Positions 44,735 through 52,590 of a stretch of 64,000 bases of DNA are shown in pieces (positions within the stretch are counted from its first letter, which is position 1; each line of letters starts with the position of its first letter). The position numbers and the translations under genes are program-made. The DNA is from an uncultured Bacteroidales bacterium (lineage in GTDB: Bacteria; Bacteroidota; Bacteroidia; Bacteroidales; Paludibacteraceae). The stretch lies in assembly GCA_947164985.1 (NCBI GenBank), contig CAMUYI010000001.1:186001-250000 (forward strand), in the 5' to 3' direction. The notes under the pieces were generated by a model that did no database searches, was not told the origin of the DNA, and saw only the letters and a list, made by a program, of their open reading frames with translations.

Positions 44735-44806
44735 TCCTAACCTGATTTTCAAAATAGCGCCAAGAAAAATTAACACAATAACAAACAATCATAAAATTAA
44801 AACAGT

Positions 44807-46471
44807 ATGAAAACACTATCCCGCATGACCATCATCATGGTCGTATGTGCAATCGCTTGCTGTATCACCGGTTGCCAAAAATCCTTGAAGCAGATTATAG
44901 CCGATGCAGAATCTGCTACTTTCACGGTGTACACTTATGATGAGTACGGTTCGCCTTCGGGATCAGGCTCAGGTTTTTTCATCTCATCTGATGGTGTTGG
45001 TGTAACAAACTGGCATGTGCTAGATGAATCTGTAAAAGCAGTTATTAAAACCTTAGAAGGAAAGGAATATGAGATAGATTCTGTATTGTGTGCTTCATCC
45101 AAAAAGGATATTCTTGTTTTTCGCGTTAAAAATCCGATGAATATCAAATTTGATAAAATGACATTTGCCAAAAAGGTGCCAGAAAAAGGAGATAAAGTTT
45201 ACAATATCGGATCTCCGAGAGGATTTGAAGCTAGTTTCTCGGAGGGTGTCGTGTCGTCTTATAGAGAGGATTCGCATGGAGGAATTGTTCAAACTACTGC
45301 TCCAGTTTCACCTGGTAGTAGCGGAAGCCCATTATTAAACGAAGACGGAGATGTTTTCGCTATTACAACCTTCAAAATCAGAGGTACAGAGAACGTGAAT
45401 TTTGGCGTACTCATGAATAAAGATTTTCGTGATGACTTGGATAGTAAGGCTTTCTATAAATCCAACAAACGTTTCAATTCCGAAAAGACTGATTTTGTAT
45501 TGCTTAATATTCTGCCCGATATGGGTTCGGACATTGTTCTTAACGCTGTCGAGTTTAGTCCAACGGCTACTATTCTATATATGACTTTTACCAATATGCA
45601 CTTAACACCCGATGGAAGTGGTTGGAAAATCTATGCTGAGACAGGAAAAAAGGATAAAGGTTTGTATATAGAAGACGATGATAATAAGCATCGTTATTAC
45701 ATGACTTCTTCCACTTTAGCAACCGAACGCAACAAAGCAGAGGAAGTGGGCATTGCAGAAGTACTACAATTTAAAGTATATTTTCCTGCGATTAAAAACC
45801 GCATGTCCAATATTAATGTAATGTGGGGAGAGGGAGATAAAAATGTTCACTTCTCTAGTATCAATTTAGACGAATATAGAGAACAACTATCTGTGGATGA
45901 GTTGGGATATCAGCGCGCATTGGCGCTCAAATATACTCATGAAGGTGCTTGGGGTAGTACTATTGAAACACTTTTTGATTTATTGGAAAAAAATCCATCA
46001 GATGCTATTTCTATTAATATGATGGCTATCTTGTATTATCTTCTGGATAACAACACGAGTGCATTGGCTTACATAGAAGAGGCTATTGAGCAAAACCCGA
46101 ATGATGTACTTGCCTATCTCAATAGAGCAGCTATGTATGAACATGATAAAAAATATTCAGCTGCTATTAAAGACTTGACATCTGTCATTAATATAGCTTC
46201 AGAACATCCTGAATATTATTTCACCCGTGCTCGCAATTATTATAAAGGAGACTATTATACCAATGCTTTAGAAGACATGAAGAAATGTTTAGAGGTATCA
46301 GACAAAGAGGACGGCTACGCATCGAATCCCTATTTTTATGAGTTACGTGCATATATTTATTACAGTTTAAATGATAAAAGCTCGGCACAAAGAGATGTAG
46401 AAAAGGCATATCGTATTTCTCATGATGACGAATTAGATAAACGTTTAAGTTTGTTTTATGAACTCTTATAA
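44807..46471 (+). CDS. Lipoprotein trypsin-like serine protease with TPR domain
   Basis: 554 residues. Lipobox in MVVCAIACCITGC. Trypsin/S1C-like domain with the triad visible: His in VGVTNWHVLDES, Asp in SSKKDILVFRV, Ser in APVSPGSSGSPLL. A middle region of unknown type (about 200-340) is followed by TPR-like repeats (AILYYLLDNNTSALAYIEEAIEQNPNDVLAYLNRAAMYEHDKKYSAAIKDL...EYYFTRARNYYKGDYYTNALEDMKKCL). No PDZ is seen. It lies between two BspA genes in the same direction, so it may process or sense envelope proteins with them. AT-rich. Confidence 0.88.
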   Translation: MKTLSRMTIIMVVCAIACCITGCQKSLKQIIADAESATFTVYTYDEYGSPSGSGSGFFISSDGVGVTNWHVLDESVKAVIKTLEGKEYEIDSVLCASSKKDILVFRVKNPMNIKFDKMTFAKKVPEKGDKVYNIGSPRGFEASFSEGVVSSYREDSHGGIVQTTAPVSPGSSGSPLLNEDGDVFAITTFKIRGTENVNFGVLMNKDFRDDLDSKAFYKSNKRFNSEKTDFVLLNILPDMGSDIVLNAVEFSPTATILYMTFTNMHLTPDGSGWKIYAETGKKDKGLYIEDDDNKHRYYMTSSTLATERNKAEEVGIAEVLQFKVYFPAIKNRMSNINVMWGEGDKNVHFSSINLDEYREQLSVDELGYQRALALKYTHEGAWGSTIETLFDLLEKNPSDAISINMMAILYYLLDNNTSALAYIEEAIEQNPNDVLAYLNRAAMYEHDKKYSAAIKDLTSVINIASEHPEYYFTRARNYYKGDYYTNALEDMKKCLEVSDKEDGYASNPYFYELRAYIYYSLNDKSSAQRDVEKAYRISHDDELDKRLSLFYELL

Positions 46472-46500
46472 AAACGTCTAAATTGTTTTAACGCATTTTC

Positions 46501-47379
46501 ATGAAACGTATTTCTTTATTTGCCATATTGACCTCATGCGTAATCTCGATTTATGCCTATGATTTTCATGTGAGCGATTTCTATTACAGGCTATCTGCAG
46601 ATGGCAGCAGTGAAGTAGAAATTGTACCTTTAGAGAATGACAGCGTTTATGCGCAATTAAGAGTCGTGAATATTCCAGAAAGTGTCTCATTTAATGATGT
46701 AAACTATCGTGTCGCAGGTATAGGAGATTCGGCTTTTATGCGTTGTCATCACCTTACAGAATTACATCTGCCCTCAAGCATAACCCGTATAGGAAAATTG
46801 GCTTTCAATCATTGTACCGTTTTGAAGAAAATCACCATCCCTGCAAGTATACAATATATAGGGGATTTTGCCTTTGAGCATTGCGATAGTCTTTATGTGG
46901 TAGAATGGAATAGTAACAAACTGCTTCCGACCGAATACGAAAGTTTATGGTTATGGGAAAACCGTATCTTTGGATATAACTCCCATGTGCGGCAGGTTAT
47001 TTTCGGAGATAGTGTACAAACTATTCCGCTGCAATTATGTAGCGCTATGCCTGAATTACAATTGGTATTATTCAAAGGGAATGTGCTGCATATCGAAAAT
47101 AGTGCTTTTGAATTTTGCCCTCAGTTAAGCGACGTGGTGCTACCTAATAGCTTGCTATCTTTAGGAAGCTATTCCTTCGCCGGTACAGGATTAAAGGAAA
47201 TAACCGTCCCTGCGAAATGTACACAAATAGGAGAAGGAGTATTCTCTATGTGCGAGAACCTTAGGTACTGTCATTTCGAGGGAATAAGCACGATAAGTGG
47301 TCTGGATGTATCATGGTTCGACGGATGCAGAGACCTCCAAATAATTATCTCAGACGGTACTATTATACCATGGTGGTAG
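46501..47379 (+). CDS. BspA-type leucine-rich repeat secreted protein 2
   Basis: 292 residues. Signal peptide MKRISLFAILTSCVISIYA, then LRR_5 repeats (GIGDSAFMRCHHLTELHLPSSITRIGKLAFNHCTVLKKITIPASIQYIGDFAFEHCDSLYVVEW; SLGSYSFAGTGLKEITVPAKCTQIGEGVFSMCENLRYC). The end ISDGTIIPWW parallels the FSDGTTMIGG region of the first BspA protein, so they are related. Only 30 bases separate it from the protease gene. Confidence 0.87.
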   Translation: MKRISLFAILTSCVISIYAYDFHVSDFYYRLSADGSSEVEIVPLENDSVYAQLRVVNIPESVSFNDVNYRVAGIGDSAFMRCHHLTELHLPSSITRIGKLAFNHCTVLKKITIPASIQYIGDFAFEHCDSLYVVEWNSNKLLPTEYESLWLWENRIFGYNSHVRQVIFGDSVQTIPLQLCSAMPELQLVLFKGNVLHIENSAFEFCPQLSDVVLPNSLLSLGSYSFAGTGLKEITVPAKCTQIGEGVFSMCENLRYCHFEGISTISGLDVSWFDGCRDLQIIISDGTIIPWW

Positions 47380-47402
47380 ATGTGGAACGAGGCAAGTAAC
47401 AA

Positions 47403-47765
47403 AATCTGAGCAAGTTCACAAATTATACTGCTGGAGGATTTGGTGCTGTATGGGGTCAGGGTGTTGGTCTGCAGGGACTGTGTTACGGTATACCGACCAT
47501 GCAAGGTGGCGTGGAGACGATCAAGCCTTATGTGGATGAGTTTATTGCTTTTGCCAAGGAGCACCCTGAATACACATTTCTTGTGACTCCAATAGGTTGC
47601 GGTGTAGCGGGCTTTACGGCAGAAGAGATAGCACCGCTATTCAAAGATGCAATACATATCGATAATATCCTTCTGCCGGAATCGTTTGCGAAGATCATCA
47701 ACGATGATTTCGAGCGATTCTGCAGATCCTTCGATTACTGGGCAGATAGAAATGCTGATATATGA
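47403..47765 (+). pseudogene. 5'-truncated remnant of a macro-like (A1S_2505-type) gene
   Basis: The frame NLSKFTNYTAGGFGAVWGQGVGLQGLCYGIPTMQGGVETIKPYVDEFIAFAKEHPEYTFLVTPIGCGVAGFTAEEIAPLFKDA is open from 47400 but has a TAA at 47397-47399 and no start codon before ATG 47499, which would begin within the conserved GIPTMQGG. Homologues I recall have the conserved region continuing upstream. The preceding BspA gene stops 23 bases before, so the 5' end has been lost, perhaps by the event that brought in the BspA genes. Confidence 0.75.
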
Positions 47766-47772
47766 TGTGGTG

Positions 47773-47940
47773 GTTCTTGTAAAAGTTCTTATAAAGTTCT
47801 TGTAATTTTTTACTTTTTCTTACAACCTACAAGACGAAGCCAAGTTGCTGTTATTCAGTTCTTTATGTATTTCATTCTTGTAAAAGTTCTTATAAAGTTC
47901 TTGTAATTTTCTTGTAAAGTTCTTGTAATTTTCTTGTATT
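47773..47940. repeat. Imperfect tandem repeats of GTTCTTGTAA type
   Basis: TTCTTGTAAAAGTTCTTATAAAGTTCTTGTAATTTT occurs at about 47773 and again at about 47877, and the second block continues with further TTCTTGTAA units. The unit is roughly 11 bases. The rest of the 190-base gap shows no gene. Confidence 0.75.
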
Positions 47941-47958
47941 TAAACGGAACCCAATGAA

Positions 47959-49611
47959 CTATACAACAACCCACTGTCTATTATTCACAACACGAATTTT
48001 CTTATTCTTACGAAGGAATGCTAATAGATTTGTTATTTTATCCGCCTTTTGTCTATCCGTCAATATTTCCGGAAGTTTAGTCCACAGCAAGTCATTAATC
48101 TCTTGCCTACTCATAGTTCCGTTATCCTCAATTGCTTTCAAAATAAGTTGCTTATAGTAGTTATCATCCAATCCTTTATTTTTGCTGTACTGCGCCTTTT
48201 GTTTGGTTATTTGAGCTACCGAACTGGAAATATATAGCGAACTGGCTCTTCCTTCTACGAGTTGTTTCTTACGTAACATTTTGAGCGCGTCTGCTGTGAT
48301 AGGTAATCTGCGTTGGACACGATCTAGCAGATAGGCTTCCGTCAGTGTAATATCCGCGTGCTCCATCAGTAATCGGCTATAGTCGGCATTCAGTACGGCT
48401 CCCGGGATATGGAGAACAACTTGATTAGGTTCCCCTTGTTCGTATTGAGGCATAGGCAAGAACCTTTTTCGCTGACTTTGGAAGATTTTATGAATACCAT
48501 ACCCTTGCGTATCAATCATTTTCAGGTTAACCATAGCCTGTGTCAAAAACGGATTGCGGTACTTTGTCGGAGTCTTGGTACCAGTATAATAATCTTCGAA
48601 TCGACCTTCAAAGAACGAGCCGTAATTGGAAAAGATCAGTTCATCGGGACGTTCTGTTACTACCACACGTCTATTGAGAGTATAGTCTTGGTGCGCAACA
48701 CAGTTATAGAGAGCCTCTAATATAGACTCGCTGTCATATTTCCACACATCAGCAGGAATGAGACTATTTTGAGGGAAGATTTTTATTCTATAATTTCTGA
48801 TGCGGTGCAAGAGATTATCTGTGGACAATAAGTACGGTATTGTAAAGATATCGCTGGCGGTCTCTTCTTCAGATTGTAGGCGCCATACGATTTGGCTAAT
48901 ATGATTCAGTAAATGCGCTGATTCGGGTTTTCCAACGAGTAATAAAGTTGTACGGGTAATTTTTCCATTGATAGTAAGCCGTGCCTTATCTAAGAATGTT
49001 ATTGTGTCCCAATTATTAGCTTCCTCTGCATAATTTGGGAACCTTTGCAGGTAGCCCTCTTTTGCAATACGCAATGCGTCCGGATCAAGATCTTCGAGCG
49101 TAGCGTTCTCTACTATTTGTTTAGTCCAATCCGTTTGAGAGTTATAGATCGTGCGCAACCAATCGGTATAAGGCAATAATGAGGTTGTTTGGCTATTAAT
49201 TCGGATGTATGGAATCTTCTTGTAGGTTGTAGGTGCGCCTTCCGCAGCTGGAATAGAAAGTACTACGATGCGAGTTTTGCCATTGTATTGAAAGTCCTCG
49301 AACTTAAAATCAATACGGGGTTCCACCATACGCCGTAGGTATAATTCCAAATCTTGATTACCCAAGGCCTTTTGAGATAGATAATTAAAGGTTGTTCCTT
49401 TGATATCATGCGTATCATCATCTATTCCCATGAACAAGTATCCCTTCTCTTGGTTTTGAAGACAAGCCCCATTTGACAAGGCTGAGATGTATTGTCCCAA
49501 ACGATCTACTTCCACAAAATTCATCTTGAATTCGAGGAATTGGTTCTCTTGCGTATACAGACCTAGCATTTGGTCTAACAAACTAGAATACTCACTATCT
49601 TTATTGGTCAT
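47959..49611 (-). CDS. AlbA_2 domain / GHKL-type ATP-binding putative regulator
   Basis: 550 residues. The N-terminal AlbA_2 (Schlafen-like) domain begins ENQFLEFKMNFVEVDRLGQYISALSNGACLQNQEKGYLFMGIDDDTHDIKG and includes PYIRINSQTTSL; the middle has ESILEALYNCVAHQDYTLNRRVVVTERPDELIFSNYGSF, the HATPase_c_4 type found in COG2865 regulators; the C-terminus contains winged-helix-like segments (NGTMSRQEINDLLWTKLPEILTDRQKADKITNLLAFLRKN). These proteins are often lone regulators or defence-associated; the role here is open. Confidence 0.88.
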   Translation of the reverse strand: MTNKDSEYSSLLDQMLGLYTQENQFLEFKMNFVEVDRLGQYISALSNGACLQNQEKGYLFMGIDDDTHDIKGTTFNYLSQKALGNQDLELYLRRMVEPRIDFKFEDFQYNGKTRIVVLSIPAAEGAPTTYKKIPYIRINSQTTSLLPYTDWLRTIYNSQTDWTKQIVENATLEDLDPDALRIAKEGYLQRFPNYAEEANNWDTITFLDKARLTINGKITRTTLLLVGKPESAHLLNHISQIVWRLQSEEETASDIFTIPYLLSTDNLLHRIRNYRIKIFPQNSLIPADVWKYDSESILEALYNCVAHQDYTLNRRVVVTERPDELIFSNYGSFFEGRFEDYYTGTKTPTKYRNPFLTQAMVNLKMIDTQGYGIHKIFQSQRKRFLPMPQYEQGEPNQVVLHIPGAVLNADYSRLLMEHADITLTEAYLLDRVQRRLPITADALKMLRKKQLVEGRASSLYISSSVAQITKQKAQYSKNKGLDDNYYKQLILKAIEDNGTMSRQEINDLLWTKLPEILTDRQKADKITNLLAFLRKNKKIRVVNNRQWVVV

Positions 49612-49663
49612 AATATGGATGTTGATTTTATTGTTCGTTTATACTTTGCACACAAAAAGTGCG

Positions 49664-49694
49664 CAAAGTTACACATTATTTCTCACATATGCAA
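49664..49694 (-). promoter_or_regulatory. Promoter of the AlbA_2 gene
   Basis: Minus-strand TTG (49692-49694), 20-base spacer, TAACTTTG (49664-49671). Confidence 0.75.
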
Positions 49695-49733
49695 GAAAAA
49701 AGTATAGTTTGCTATAAAAAATAACACGATCTC

Positions 49734-49764
49734 TTGCATATATCAAATAACTGTTGTATCTTTG
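49734..49764 (+). promoter_or_regulatory. Promoter of small RNA candidate 3
   Basis: TTG (49734-49736), 20-base spacer, TATCTTTG (49757-49764), extended form TTGCATATATC. Confidence 0.75.
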
Positions 49765-49770
49765 CAACGT

Positions 49771-49849
49771 GAAATAAAAAATTGAATAAATCATTTCAAA
49801 ATGGATAGTAACCTACTTTAACGTCAACCGCTCACGGTTGGCGTTTTTT
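49771..49849 (+). ncRNA. Short transcript candidate with terminator, about 80 nt
   Basis: Starts after the promoter and ends at the hairpin CGTCAACCG-CTCA-CGGTTGGCG-TTTTTT (49822-49849). It contains only a six-codon frame (ATGGATAGTAACCTACTTTAA, MDSNLL). It could be a small RNA or an attenuated leader of the downstream barrel gene, which has its own promoter. Confidence 0.5.
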
Positions 49850-49933
49850 ACTTTTGGTCTATTGACATAAAATCCATTTTTCGTGCTCTTTCTTACTAAA
49901 ATGCACATTTTTTAAGAAAAAATTACATTTTTC

Positions 49934-49964
49934 TTGCGTATTTAATAGATTATTCGTAAATTTG
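49934..49964 (+). promoter_or_regulatory. Promoter of the outer-membrane barrel gene
   Basis: TTG (49934-49936), 20-base spacer, TAAATTTG (49957-49964), then CAGCCGATTT. Confidence 0.75.
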
Positions 49965-49990
49965 CAGCCGATTTAGAATGGATAATCATT

Positions 49991-52510
49991 ATGGAAATGA
50001 AACGAGTAATTACTTTTATATTAGTTGCTTTTACAACGATTTGTGCTCACGCAGCGATAATCACGGGTACTGTTCGTGAGAGTTCTTCCAATGATGCAAT
50101 AGCATATGCGACTGTTTCATTGTTGAAGCCCGATAGTTCGTTATATTCCGGAGCCATCTCCGATGATAACGGCAATTTCAAATTACAAGCACCCTCCGGC
50201 ACCTATATTTTGCATGTCAGCTATGTCGGGTATAATTCTTTATATCGGGATGTTAATTTGAATAGGGAAAAATTAGAACTTGGGAACATCTTCTTAACGG
50301 AAGAAACCATCGTCATGACTGAAGTTGAGATCAAAGCCAACAAACCCCTCATTCAACGCCAGATGGATAAGATTGTGATGAATGTAAGCAGTAGTCCGTT
50401 TGCTATAGGCAGTTCCGGCGCAGACATGCTCAAGAAAGCTCCTGGCGTAGTGATTGACAAAGACGGCAATGTGACTGTCAACGGGAAAAGCGTAGCCGTA
50501 TATATCGATGGAAGACCGTCTTACATGAATAATGAGCAGTTAAAAGGTCTGTTACAAGGAACGGATGCCACAACGATTGACAAGATAGAGATTATTACCA
50601 ACCCTTCTGCCAAGTATGATGCTGCGGGACAAGGTGGAATCATCAATATCAAGCTCAAAAAGAACAAATCCATCGGCGTCAGCGGAACACTCTCCGGTTC
50701 GTATTCCGGTATGTATTTTAAGAAATCGGATAAATACTATCAAGGAGATCATTTTTCATTCTCTATTAACCATCGCGGTGCAAAAACATATACTTCTTTT
50801 GCTTTGACCCAAATGTATAATAATTCCGGTGAATATACCTCTTCTATAAGCCAACAACCATACTCCGGCGATACGATGCGTACCATTAGCGAATCCAGAG
50901 CGGAAGATGTCTTCCAATATTATAGTGCACGGCTTACCAACGATTGGTATATCAACGACAAGCACACTTTGGGTTTTATAATTAATGTTCCCGTGATGAA
51001 GTTCGATATGCTTTCTAATCCAACTGACAGATATCACTCAATAATCCGATGGGGAAATGACACCATCCAAGATATTATTACCCGGAATCACAGTCAAATG
51101 CTTTGGCCGCGCTATTCGGGAAATTTAAACTATACCTTTGTCATTAACGATTCGCTCAACCAAGAACTGACAGTCAATACCGACTATCGTCGTACCGGAA
51201 ACAAGGTCGATAATCCACAAGAAAATATCGTTTGGGTGAATAATGATGCTATAGTGAAGCGAGTGCCAGACTATATAGGCGTCAAAACCAAACAAGATGT
51301 AGATATTTTTTCCGTCAAAGCAGATTTCCAAACCGCGTTTTGGAAGACCGGCATGATTGAGTGTGGAGCAAAATATACCATGAGTCATACCGCCAATGCG
51401 CTGACGGAAGATTCTGTGATTGCCTCTTATCGCAGTACCACCGAAATGGCATACGATTACATGGAGCATATAGGGGCTGTATACATATCGGCTGCAAAAC
51501 AATTCAATGAACATTGGAATGCCAAAATCGGTTTGCGTGGAGAATTGACAAGCAACAAAGGTATCTATCAAAAGGAAACGGAAACAAAAACTGTTACCAA
51601 AAAGCCCTATTTTAACCTTTTTCCATCAGCCTTTGTCGGGTATAATCCTACCGATAAATGGGCGCTCAGTCTGAACTATACGCGTCGTATCAGCCGTCCT
51701 GACTATTGGTCATTGAACCCGTTTGTTCACTATTATGATGCTCATACATACTACTGTGGTAATCCGGATCTGAAACCAATGTTCACAAACCAAGTAGCTT
51801 TTAATGTCGGATGGAGTCGGTATATAAATTTGGAATTGGAATTCAGTCATACAGCCGGAACAATCACTATGCGTCCGGAGATGTTGGCTAATGGTGATTT
51901 AAAATACTCTTATGTTAACTTCGGGACAACGATGTCTGCAGGTGGTTCCATTTCCTTAACAGAGATTCCTATCGTTCCAAAATTCAAAACGGACGACAAA
52001 GGTAAGCGTGAAATAGATGGCGCCTGGTTAGCTTTGACCGCGAATATCGGTCTCTATGATAACATCAGTGTTGCCGACCCGACTAATGATGCTAAATACG
52101 GCACCAAACATGCCTTCCATTCTTCATACTACGGCTCATTGACTGCTTATCTTCCGAAAGAATGGCAGATAGCGGTAGATGCATGGGGATCCACTCCATA
52201 TACTTCCAATTATGAATCGTGGTCCGGAGGATATAATATAGGTGTTGGTATTAAAAAGACATGGTCTGAGTATGGATTGACACTCAGTGCCAATGTAGAT
52301 GATTTAGTTCGTTCATCTATTTGGTCTTCTCACTCCATCGGTATGGCAGACGGTTATTTCACCTCATCGAAAACCATAGGAGATAATCAAAATATCAGCC
52401 TTGGTATCACGTGGCAATTCGGTAAAACTCAACAACATAAATACCGCAATGTAGGGGACTACGAACAGGATAGCCGCATGGGAGGCGGAGGAGGAAAAGG
52501 AGGACGATAA
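49991..52510 (+). CDS. Outer-membrane beta-barrel protein, TonB-receptor-like with carboxypeptidase-like domain
   Basis: 839 residues. Signal peptide (RVITFILVAFTTICAHA), an N-terminal CarboxypepD_reg domain (IITGTVRESSSNDAIAYATVSLLKPDSS...GTYILHVSYVGYNSLYRDV), a plug-like domain (ADMLKKAPGVVIDKDGNVTVNGKSVAVYIDGRPSYMNNEQLKGLLQGTDATTIDKIEIITNPSAKYDAAGQGGIINIKLKK) and a large barrel of the OMP_b-brl_3 type. It ends with a glycine tail (GGGGKGGR). No SusD partner is next to it, so it is not a SusCD system; the substrate is unknown. Monocistronic. Confidence 0.92.
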   Translation: MEMKRVITFILVAFTTICAHAAIITGTVRESSSNDAIAYATVSLLKPDSSLYSGAISDDNGNFKLQAPSGTYILHVSYVGYNSLYRDVNLNREKLELGNIFLTEETIVMTEVEIKANKPLIQRQMDKIVMNVSSSPFAIGSSGADMLKKAPGVVIDKDGNVTVNGKSVAVYIDGRPSYMNNEQLKGLLQGTDATTIDKIEIITNPSAKYDAAGQGGIINIKLKKNKSIGVSGTLSGSYSGMYFKKSDKYYQGDHFSFSINHRGAKTYTSFALTQMYNNSGEYTSSISQQPYSGDTMRTISESRAEDVFQYYSARLTNDWYINDKHTLGFIINVPVMKFDMLSNPTDRYHSIIRWGNDTIQDIITRNHSQMLWPRYSGNLNYTFVINDSLNQELTVNTDYRRTGNKVDNPQENIVWVNNDAIVKRVPDYIGVKTKQDVDIFSVKADFQTAFWKTGMIECGAKYTMSHTANALTEDSVIASYRSTTEMAYDYMEHIGAVYISAAKQFNEHWNAKIGLRGELTSNKGIYQKETETKTVTKKPYFNLFPSAFVGYNPTDKWALSLNYTRRISRPDYWSLNPFVHYYDAHTYYCGNPDLKPMFTNQVAFNVGWSRYINLELEFSHTAGTITMRPEMLANGDLKYSYVNFGTTMSAGGSISLTEIPIVPKFKTDDKGKREIDGAWLALTANIGLYDNISVADPTNDAKYGTKHAFHSSYYGSLTAYLPKEWQIAVDAWGSTPYTSNYESWSGGYNIGVGIKKTWSEYGLTLSANVDDLVRSSIWSSHSIGMADGYFTSSKTIGDNQNISLGITWQFGKTQQHKYRNVGDYEQDSRMGGGGGKGGR

Positions 52511-52540
52511 TTGTGTTGTAATATATAACTATGCATATAG

Positions 52541-52569
52541 AAAAATCGCTCATTCCGGGCGATTTTTTT
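52541..52569. terminator. Bidirectional terminator (AAAAATCGC type)
   Basis: AAAAATCGC-TCATTCCGG-GCGATTTTTTTG, between the converging barrel and pentapeptide genes. Confidence 0.85.
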
Positions 52570-52590
52570 GTATCTATACGTATTGTATAT

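Noticed and set aside
47773-47940. Repeats at 47.8 kb as a CRISPR array
   Set aside because: Units are about 11 bases, contiguous and without unique spacers; no cas genes are nearby.
39000-50000. Prophage or conjugative element
   Set aside because: No integrase, transposase, relaxase, capsid or Tra protein was seen; only small orphan genes and a weak RteC resemblance.
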